From a virus, in the IMG/VR virus record IMGVR_UViG_3300017917_002441, positions 62,001 to 126,000 of that record: a stretch of 64,000 nt of DNA, one strand, 5' to 3'. Each line of letters starts with the position of its first letter. The stretch's first letter is position 1. The position numbers and the translations under genes are program-made. Positions 58,407 to 64,000 of this stretch are shown in pieces. A model generated the notes under the pieces. The model saw only the letters and a list, made by a program, of their open reading frames with translations. It had not been told where the DNA came from and searched no databases.

Positions 58407-59200
58407 CACCAAAACAAAGAATCAAGCACATAGTTTCGTGGATACGGAATTATGCCAAACAAAACAAAATCCAAACCTTGGTTGTTGGAGTAAGTGGTGG
58501 TATTGATTCTGCTGTGGTGTCTGCGCTGTGTGCCAAAACTGGTATGAGAACTGTGGCACTGAGCATGCCTATTCGTCAAAGCGAACACACGCACAATCTA
58601 AGTCAACAACATTGTATGTGGTTGGTCAATCGCTACGAAAACGCAGAATTCCATAACATTGATCTTACGTCTACATTCGAGCAATTTGAATCTGTTACAG
58701 TGCAGTTTGGTAATCAGCTGGCCTATGCAAACACTCGCAGTAGATTGCGAATGACAACACTGTATCAAGTAGCACAGGCCATGGACGGTATTGTAGTGGG
58801 CACCGGCAACCGAGTAGAAGACTTTGGAGTAGGATTCTTTACCAAGTACGGCGATGGCGGCGTGGACATCAGCCCCATTGCTGACTGTTTGAAGACTGAA
58901 GTGTGGGACATGGGCCGCGAGCTAGGTGTGTTATCAAGCATTATTGATGCCGCACCCACTGATGGATTATGGGACGATCAGCGCACTGACGAAGATCAAA
59001 TTGGCATGACATATCCTGATCTAGAGCGTATGATGGCACTAGACTTCTTGAAACGTGCGCACATTGTAGATTCCAGTATGCCCGGGAGTGCCAAACTCAA
59101 CGCAGATGACCGTAAAAAACTAAAACGCTACCAAGAACTACGTGCAAGAAACATGCACAAAATGATCCCAATACCTATTTGTAAAATACCCAAGGAATAA
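58403..59200 (+). CDS. nadE: NH3-dependent NAD synthetase
   Basis: 265 residues from ATG 58403. PP-loop [53 protein letters not shown] and [15 protein letters not shown] match NadE. No glutaminase domain, so ammonia is used. It would help the phage keep NAD levels. Followed at once by ferredoxin. Confidence 0.94.
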   Translation: MTPKQRIKHIVSWIRNYAKQNKIQTLVVGVSGGIDSAVVSALCAKTGMRTVALSMPIRQSEHTHNLSQQHCMWLVNRYENAEFHNIDLTSTFEQFESVTVQFGNQLAYANTRSRLRMTTLYQVAQAMDGIVVGTGNRVEDFGVGFFTKYGDGGVDISPIADCLKTEVWDMGRELGVLSSIIDAAPTDGLWDDQRTDEDQIGMTYPDLERMMALDFLKRAHIVDSSMPGSAKLNADDRKKLKRYQELRARNMHKMIPIPICKIPKE

Positions 59201-59202
59201 AG

Positions 59203-59529
59203 ATGACTTATGTTGTAACCGAAAGCTGTGTCAAATGCAAGTACACCGACTGTGTAGATGTTTGCCCAGTTGACTGTTTCAAAGCTGGACCAAACTTTCT
59301 TGTAATTGATCCCGACGAGTGCATTGATTGTGCTGTATGCGTAACCGAATGTCCGGTGAATGCTATCTACGCTGATCGAGATTTGCCCGAAAGCCAACGA
59401 GAATTTTTGGATATCAATGCTCGTCTAGCTAAAAACTGGCCTACAATTAGCAAAAAGATTGAGCCACTGCCTGATGCAGAAGAGTGGGCTGGTGTAACTG
59501 AAAAACGACATTTAATCGATCAAGGTTGA
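59203..59529 (+). CDS. fdxA: FdxA-type 7Fe ferredoxin
   Basis: 108 residues. First cluster site [17 protein letters not shown], second [12 protein letters not shown], giving the 3Fe-4S plus 4Fe-4S layout of the FdxA family. C-terminal helix DAEEWAGV also fits. Electron carrier; the partner in the phage is unknown. Confidence 0.95.
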   Translation: MTYVVTESCVKCKYTDCVDVCPVDCFKAGPNFLVIDPDECIDCAVCVTECPVNAIYADRDLPESQREFLDINARLAKNWPTISKKIEPLPDAEEWAGVTEKRHLIDQG

Positions 59530-59554
59530 CAACTAACTCAAAAACTCATATAAT
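59526..59554 (+). promoter_or_regulatory. Promoter upstream of the 59583 region
   Basis: TTGACA (59526-59531), 17-base spacer, TATAAT (59549-59554). Confidence 0.88.
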
Positions 59555-59582
59555 AGTGTTTTATTAGTTAAAACCCTATATT

Positions 59583-59984
59583 ATGGAAAAAATTGAGTGT
59601 TTTGGCAGTTTTTTAACTGATGTAGACAGTCAGAAACTAAGTAAAACTGAACGCGGAAAACAGATACCGGCGCTTTTTAAGCCATTGAAAGGGTCCGCGA
59701 ACACTTGCAGTCCGTTGCAAGATAATAATAATAAAAATACGGACACACGTTGCAGTCTTGGAATTTCGTCCAAAATACCAAGGCTGTTCGAAAGAGGGCT
59801 TCGGAAATCCTCTTCGTTGACAAATGGTATTGATTCCGCCAAACACTGTAGCGATATGGACGCTGGTGGAATCCAAGAGAGTATGCCAAAGAAGGCCCGA
59901 GGTCTCGCACATAACTCTGATGTAAATATCACGTCAACGTCGTTCATCTTGAACAACTCCGGTGAACAGCTCACTATTAGCTGA
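59583..59984 (+). CDS. Uncertain gene or structured leader of the lysin
   Basis: A 133-codon frame (MEKIECFGSFLTDVDSQKLS...) Ser/Asn-rich with no family likeness. Minus-strand frames are open here too, and the DNA is hairpin-rich: CTTGCA/TGCAAG, CTTGG/CCAAG, CGAAAGAGG/CCTCTTCG and ATTCCGCCA/TGGTGGAAT (one G-U). It may be a coding gene or a long structured leader or RNA preceding the lysin gene. Confidence 0.42.
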   Translation: MEKIECFGSFLTDVDSQKLSKTERGKQIPALFKPLKGSANTCSPLQDNNNKNTDTRCSLGISSKIPRLFERGLRKSSSLTNGIDSAKHCSDMDAGGIQESMPKKARGLAHNSDVNITSTSFILNNSGEQLTIS

Positions 59985-59996
59985 AAGGAGAAAACG

Positions 59997-60563
59997 TTGA
60001 AACTAACTTCAATTAATCGTTTAGGCAGTACAGCCTTAAAGGTTCTAGGTTTCGTAGCTGTGATTTTTGTAGTGGCTTCTGCCACCAATGCCAAGCTTGA
60101 TTCCCTGAAAGGAACCAATGAAGTAGCCCGCCAAGGATTTGTCAGTGTGGCGGATCGTACCAAGCAACTTGAGTGCTTGACACGTAACATTTATTGGGAA
60201 GCTGGCACAGAACCTTTTGAAGGCAAAGTAGCAGTGGCCCAAGTCACCTTGAACCGTGTGGAATCCGGTCGCTTTGCTCGTGACATTTGCGGTGTGGTAT
60301 ATCAAAAGAATGTGATCTATGACAAAGTAGTATGTCAGTTCTCATGGTTCTGTGATGGGTCCAGCAAGGTCCGACCCATTTATCCAGCACACTGGAAAGA
60401 AGCCGAAGAAGTAGCCAAAAAGGTTCTACTAGAAGGCTTTAGACTACCCAGTCTCAAAGATGCTCTTTATTTCCATGCTGATTATGTAAACCCGCAATGG
60501 AAGAAAGAAAAAGTAGCAAAGTTTGGTCGACATATCTTTTACGCAGAACGGAATAACATATGA
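59997..60563 (+). CDS. SleB-type cell wall hydrolase (lysin)
   Basis: 188 residues, TTG start with AAAGGAG. N-terminal hydrophobic anchor (LGFVAVIFVVASATN), then the hydrolase-2 fold: CLTRNIYWEAGTEPFEGKVA (catalytic Glu), VTLNRVESGRFARDICGVVY, CQFSWFCDG and ALYFHADYVNPQW. Lysis role likely. A signal-anchor form would give regulated release. Confidence 0.92.
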   Translation: MKLTSINRLGSTALKVLGFVAVIFVVASATNAKLDSLKGTNEVARQGFVSVADRTKQLECLTRNIYWEAGTEPFEGKVAVAQVTLNRVESGRFARDICGVVYQKNVIYDKVVCQFSWFCDGSSKVRPIYPAHWKEAEEVAKKVLLEGFRLPSLKDALYFHADYVNPQWKKEKVAKFGRHIFYAERNNI

Positions 60564-60877
60564 TCATGCAACGACTGGAAGAATTTAGAAAAAACTTCAA
60601 CGTCTGGACCAACCAGCACTTCAGCAAAATTTCAGCTGATACCTTGGGCTGGTTGGCAGTGATATTGATTCATTGCTCAACTATTCCCACCTTGTTGGCA
60701 TTGCTGACAGGACTCAGCGACACTGTACCCAATTTGGACATTGTGATGTTTATGTGGGCTGGCTTGGTGTTGTTGTTTGCACGTGCTGTGGTGCTCAAAG
60801 ATACTTTGAATATCATCACAGTGGGTGTGGGCTTTATTGCCCAAGCAGTGATCATGGCAATGATCTTGTTCAAATAA
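60560..60877 (+). CDS. Small membrane protein, possible holin
   Basis: 105 residues with three or so hydrophobic segments (GWLAVILIHCSTIPTLLALL, VMFMWAGLVLLFARAVV, IITVGVGFIAQAVIMAMIL). It overlaps the SleB gene by four bases, so a holin role is plausible from position. Confidence 0.75.
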   Translation: MIMQRLEEFRKNFNVWTNQHFSKISADTLGWLAVILIHCSTIPTLLALLTGLSDTVPNLDIVMFMWAGLVLLFARAVVLKDTLNIITVGVGFIAQAVIMAMILFK

Positions 60878-60880
60878 TGC

Positions 60881-60909
60881 TTGACCAAAAATCCCCATTT
60901 TGCTATAAT
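60881..60909 (+). promoter_or_regulatory. Phage promoter nested in a terminator-like repeat
   Basis: TTGACC (60881-60886), 17-base spacer, TATAAT (60904-60909). Spacer AAAAATCCCCATT (60887-60899) is perfectly complementary to AATGGGGATTTTT (60925-60937). Confidence 0.92.
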
Positions 60910-60937
60910 ATTGTTATTGTGAGTAATGGGGATTTTT
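60887..60937 (+). terminator. Read-through terminator / SD-masking stem
   Basis: A 13-pair stem with a 25-base loop and T run. Only RNA coming from upstream can form it; RNA started at about 60916 lacks the 5' arm and keeps the GGGGA site free for ATG 60939. Confidence 0.75.
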
Positions 60938-60938
60938 T

Positions 60939-61343
60939 ATGACCATGCATCTTGAAGGCCCTTGGCTGAGTACTACTGGCAAGCTAAAAAGCAAACGCAG
61001 AAAATATGCATCAGCAGATGCCGCCCGCAAGGCTCGAGAACTGCAAGCTGAGTGGGAACGCCGGCAACAAGAGTGGGACAAGCTGGCTCCAAAGTTCAGC
61101 AACAACAAAATGGCCAAAGCCCGGCCCAAATCCAATTTCCCTACATATCAACCTCCTCCCGGACGTGAAACTGTTCGTATTCCCAGCCTCAACAACGGTG
61201 TTGATACCGGGGTTGCTACACGTGCTCCTGACAAAGTGTACACTGGTACCAAGATCAAAGGCATTGGTACCATGCACAAATCCAATGCAGTGCCAATCTT
61301 TTCAGATGAGCAAGCTGTGGAAATAAGTAAGATGCGACGTTAA
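60939..61343 (+). CDS. Conserved phage protein (MTMHLEGP)
   Basis: 134 residues. Start [20 protein letters not shown] and the C-terminal [11 protein letters not shown] plus [12 protein letters not shown] are family blocks I know from many T4-like and other phages. Function unknown. Confidence 0.83.
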   Translation: MTMHLEGPWLSTTGKLKSKRRKYASADAARKARELQAEWERRQQEWDKLAPKFSNNKMAKARPKSNFPTYQPPPGRETVRIPSLNNGVDTGVATRAPDKVYTGTKIKGIGTMHKSNAVPIFSDEQAVEISKMRR

Positions 61344-61363
61344 CAAAAGGAAAGCAAACTCAA

Positions 61364-61582
61364 TTGGCCAAAGAAGAAGGTTTTAAAATGGAAGGGCAAG
61401 TGGTAGAGGTACTACCCAACGCCATGTTCCGTGTCAAATTAGATGTAAATGCAACACCGGTGACCGGTATCATTTCAGGAAAAATGCGACAGCACAATAT
61501 CAAAATTCTCTTGGGAGACCGAGTAGAAATTGAATTCAGCCCATATGATCTAACTCGTGGGCGCATTACCCGTAGAAAATAA
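61364..61582 (+). CDS. infA: Translation initiation factor IF-1
   Basis: 72 residues, the same length as E. coli IF-1. TTG start fits because the product then reads [19 protein letters not shown] like E. coli [45 protein letters not shown] and [14 protein letters not shown] complete the S1-type OB fold. It binds the 30S A site and assists initiation. A phage IF-1 may reshape initiation together with the bS21 encoded at 13042. Confidence 0.95.
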   Translation: MAKEEGFKMEGQVVEVLPNAMFRVKLDVNATPVTGIISGKMRQHNIKILLGDRVEIEFSPYDLTRGRITRRK

Positions 61583-61590
61583 ATATCAGT

Positions 61591-62133
61591 ATGCGTGAAC
61601 ATATTGATCTCATTGAAGCTAGCACTCGCCCAGCCAAACTAGAAACCACTCCGCTTCCTTACGGGGAACGAGATCTAGAACCTGTGATGAGCCGTGCTAC
61701 AATCAACTACCATTACGAACATTTAGCCAAAGGCTATGCAAAGCGTTACAACGCAGGAGAGGGCAATGCCAATTTTAATCGTGCTGGCAGTTATTTGCAC
61801 AATAAATTTTTCCCTCAACTTCGTGCTCCTAAACCCAGCAACCGCCCCAAGGGTGCTGTACTTGCGTTGATCGAAGAGCACTTTAAGACTTGGGAAGATT
61901 TCAAAGAATCTTTCAAAGAAGAAGCAATGAAGATACAAGGGTCGGGTTGGATTTATTTGAGCACATCGGGTGACATCAAAACCATTGCCAACCATGCTGT
62001 GCGCACTGATATCTGCATGCTGGTGGATTGGTGGGAACATGCTTGGGCTCTGGACTACCAAAGCGACAAAGAAGCATATCTAAACAATATCTGGAAAATT
62101 ATTGACTGGGACGTTTGCAACGAACGACTATGA
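61591..62133 (+). CDS. sodB: Fe/Mn superoxide dismutase
   Basis: 180 residues. Metal ligands in order: His in [10 protein letters not shown], His in [10 protein letters not shown], then Asp and His in [23 protein letters not shown] is also typical. Slightly short of the usual 190-200. It starts eight bases after infA and overlaps erpA. Confidence 0.92.
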   Translation: MREHIDLIEASTRPAKLETTPLPYGERDLEPVMSRATINYHYEHLAKGYAKRYNAGEGNANFNRAGSYLHNKFFPQLRAPKPSNRPKGAVLALIEEHFKTWEDFKESFKEEAMKIQGSGWIYLSTSGDIKTIANHAVRTDICMLVDWWEHAWALDYQSDKEAYLNNIWKIIDWDVCNERL

Positions 62134-62453
62134 TTACAATTACTGATTCTGCTGTTGAAAAAATTCGAGACATTCTTGCTGAAGAAAACAACCCCAATCT
62201 GCGATTGCGTGTGTTTGTGCAAGGTGGCGGCTGTTCGGGATTTCAGTACGGCTTTACACTAGATGAAGACCACAACGATGACGACTTTAATATCGAAGCT
62301 GGTGGTGTTGAAGTTTTAGTGGATGCAATGAGCAGTCAATACCTTCAAGGTGCCACAGTAGACTACAAAGAAGATGTGTACGGTGCCAACTTTACCATCA
62401 ACAATCCGCAAGCTGTTTCCACTTGCGGATGCGGTTCAAGTTTTTCTATTTAA
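62130..62453 (+). CDS. erpA: A-type Fe-S carrier (ErpA/IscA)
   Basis: 107 residues from ATG 62130. Conserved cysteines sit in [11 protein letters not shown] and CGCGSSFSI. It delivers Fe-S clusters to apo-proteins, possibly the phage ferredoxin. Overlaps the sod stop (ATGA) and the opposite-strand adhesin stop by four bases. Confidence 0.94.
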   Translation: MITITDSAVEKIRDILAEENNPNLRLRVFVQGGGCSGFQYGFTLDEDHNDDDFNIEAGGVEVLVDAMSSQYLQGATVDYKEDVYGANFTINNPQAVSTCGCGSSFSI

Positions 62454-64000
62454 ACGTCAATAAAGAACGGGGTAACCCAGTTCTCGCTGCCAAATAATCC
62501 ACCACCGCCCATGTTTACTTGTGTCACAGCTATACCGGCTGCGGCACACTTGGCCAAGAACAAGTTGTAAGACGAACGCACAGTGTCTGTGGTCATGCTA
62601 CCTGAATTGTCCACTGCTAGTATTACTTTACTACCGGCAGATGCATTGTCAAGACCGCAGATAACAAACCAGTCAGAAACTGCACTGCTACCGTTGTCGC
62701 GATTTACAGCAATAGGGCCTCGAGATCCCCGATAATTATAATAGTTGTCAGGAACTTTCAAACTGCCTTGACTAGGGCCACCGGGTTGTAACAAGTTAAA
62801 TGCACGTAGCGGATAAGTGGCTGTGAATTGATCCCAGTTAGATTGTATAGTACCAGCGTTGACGCTACACTCGTCAATGACAGCAACACAGGATACAAAC
62901 GGAGTGCCTACAGAACTGCTTCGACTGACGTATCCAAACTGACCTGACGCAACAACAAAGTTTGGTGCGTAAGTGCCTGATACTGGTTCCCAAATTCCGT
63001 TTACATTTACAAAGTCACCTTTGACTGGATACCAATCACCGTTGTCTTTGACCCAGGTTTGTTTGACTGGTTGCCAACCGTCGTTGACCTTGACAAAGGT
63101 GCCATTGATATCAAAATCTAGTACAGCGTAGCCTGGGTTACCAGCTTGGCCAGTTGTGCCACCGTAGCCCACACCCCCGCCAGGGTAATACCCTTGTCCA
63201 GTTCCGCCAGGTGCTCGGCCACTGGGGTTAGCACTGACATCACCACGATTTCCGCCATAGAAACCAGGATATCCCCAAGTGTCATACGGTGCTTGATTGC
63301 CACCTTGTCCTGCACCCCAACCGCCACCTCCGGCTCCACCGCCACCGCCATCGCCCTCACGATCAACGCCGTCGCCACCAATGCTGATGCCAATTGCGGC
63401 TTGCCCGGCGGAACCAGGTGCATTGCCCGGTTGACCTCCACCGCCATTGATACCGGCACCTGCGCCACCACCGCCACCACCGGCTACAGCAACAACGACT
63501 CCGTTCTTTCTTAGCACTGTGGCTCCACCACCGCCGCCACCGCCACCAGACGACCCAATCCAACCTGCGCGGCCGCCAGATCCACCGCAGAAAGAATTAC
63601 CACCGTTGATAGACAATGCAAAACTGCCCGGACCACCAGTGTTTACGCCATACAATCTAACAGTGTGATTGCCTGCTGTTACGTATACACGAGCAATATA
63701 AGTGGTTCCGTACCCTGAAATATTCAGTATATTTGCCCCGTCAAGATAGATGTAACCGTAGTTGTCAACAGATCCTTCAAATGTGTACACACCGGTGCTA
63801 GGGAAGTTTACTGTGTAAGATCGATCAAATATTGCACTGCCACCACCGGCTTCATTCCAAACTCCATAGTTGTTTAGGAATGTGCAGTAAGCACTGTTTT
63901 GTACTCTAGGCAATCCAAGGTCGACTGTGTTAAAGAGGCCGCCACCTAGTAACAAACTAGGTCCGGCTGCGCCACCACTGGCACCGCCATAATATCCCCA
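62450..64000 (-). CDS. Polyglycine / VWA tail adhesin, N-terminus beyond window
   Basis: At least 516 residues; open to the window edge. A beta-rich N-terminal part ([18 protein letters not shown], like a PA14/fibre domain) is followed by a roughly 170-residue polyglycine region typical of receptor-binding tail adhesins. Then come three short repeats ([36 protein letters not shown]) and a VWA-like end with MIDAS DNSGSM. It should recognise the host surface. Confidence 0.82.
   Translation of the reverse strand, partial: WGYYGGASGGAAGPSLLLGGGLFNTVDLGLPRVQNSAYCTFLNNYGVWNEAGGGSAIFDRSYTVNFPSTGVYTFEGSVDNYGYIYLDGANILNISGYGTTYIARVYVTAGNHTVRLYGVNTGGPGSFALSINGGNSFCGGSGGRAGWIGSSGGGGGGGGATVLRKNGVVVAVAGGGGGGAGAGINGGGGQPGNAPGSAGQAAIGISIGGDGVDREGDGGGGGAGGGGWGAGQGGNQAPYDTWGYPGFYGGNRGDVSANPSGRAPGGTGQGYYPGGGVGYGGTTGQAGNPGYAVLDFDINGTFVKVNDGWQPVKQTWVKDNGDWYPVKGDFVNVNGIWEPVSGTYAPNFVVASGQFGYVSRSSSVGTPFVSCVAVIDECSVNAGTIQSNWDQFTATYPLRAFNLLQPGGPSQGSLKVPDNYYNYRGSRGPIAVNRDNGSSAVSDWFVICGLDNASAGSKVILAVDNSGSMTTDTVRSSYNLFLAKCAAAGIAVTQVNMGGGGLFGSENWVTPFFIDV

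Noticed and set aside
59630-60190. Minus-strand 186-codon frame
   Set aside because: It runs antisense to the well-supported SleB gene, shows no family motif and has no ribosome site; the other minus frames are open here as well, so openness is not evidence of coding.
63447-63668. Plus-strand proline-rich frame opposite the adhesin
   Set aside because: Poly-proline is simply the complement of the polyglycine codons on the other strand.
1-64000. CRISPR arrays, insertion sequences, tRNA genes
   Set aside because: I saw no regularly spaced repeats, no transposase motifs and no cloverleaf with a T-loop; a tRNAscan-SE or ISfinder run would be needed to exclude weak cases.
1-64000. A bacterial chromosome fragment rather than a phage
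   Set aside because: Many genes are of bacterial type, but a PAAR protein, phage-type ligase, overlapping tiny genes, a SleB lysin and a polyglycine adhesin interleave with them throughout.

Overview
The window reads as part of the genome of a large tailed bacteriophage (Caudoviricetes, myovirus-like, probably with a genome well over 100 kb), most likely from an aquatic metagenome. The support is dense, mostly plus-strand packing of short genes with ATGA/TAATG overlaps, a PAAR spike-tip protein next to large unknown virion-type proteins, an ATP-dependent DNA ligase, NrdB plus glutaredoxin, a SleB-type lysin, a polyglycine tail adhesin, many tiny conserved-looking phage proteins, and strong sigma70-type phage promoters. 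There are no rRNA or tRNA genes that I can see. A proteobacterial, perhaps betaproteobacterial, host is a weak inference from the phasin, curli and entericidin-like genes.

Layout. 1-4.6 kb: truncated SGNH-like gene, nrdB, glutaredoxin, PAAR and two virion-type proteins, ending in a terminator. 4.6-10 kb: small early-type genes, DNA ligase and a Bax-inhibitor-type membrane protein. 9.98-10.14 kb: a candidate structured RNA. 10.2-16.1 kb: a membrane coiled-coil protein, ClpX, ribosomal protein bS21, DnaK, Hsp20 and ClpS. 16.1-22.8 kb: phosphoesterase, glycosyltransferase-like, nucleotide-sugar dehydrogenase, 2OG-Fe(II) oxygenase-like, amidinotransferase and UV endonuclease. 22.9-24.9 kb: CHASE2 class III nucleotide cyclase. 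24.9-29.2 kb, minus strand: small membrane proteins, then a curli-type block (FecR-like, curlin-like, CsgG, CsgF). 29.4-31.7 kb: acetyltransferase, alpha/beta hydrolase, fatty-acid desaturase, phasin. 31.8-37.9 kb: lipoprotein and exported protein, two ClpP-type peptidases, a 528-residue minus-strand protein, an asparagine-synthase-like protein. 37.9-55.8 kb: a long run of small phage genes under repeated near-identical promoters, with MetK, a TylF-like methyltransferase, a cupin, a second phosphoesterase and a ParB-fold protein. 55.85-56.0 kb: a highly structured non-coding element. 56-64 kb: a TauD-like oxygenase, NAD synthetase, ferredoxin, SleB lysin, IF-1, superoxide dismutase, an A-type Fe-S carrier and a truncated polyglycine/VWA adhesin.

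How the genes may work together. (i) Protein quality control: ClpX with an intact IGF loop, two ClpP homologues with Ser-His-Asp triads, ClpS, DnaK and Hsp20. (ii) Translation start: bS21 and IF-1 are encoded alongside at least four genes whose promoter places +1 on the start codon (leaderless). (iii) Cell surface: curli-type secretion genes with their own curlin-like substrate. (iv) Metabolism and redox: NrdB/Grx, MetK/methyltransferase, NadE, ferredoxin, SOD, ErpA, desaturase, phasin. Promoters form one conserved family with a 17-bp spacer. Several transcripts would begin with a stem-loop at or within a few bases of +1, and at least two promoters sit inside an inverted repeat that could silence read-through RNA while leaving locally started RNA free. 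All functional assignments come from reading motifs by eye; no database search was possible.
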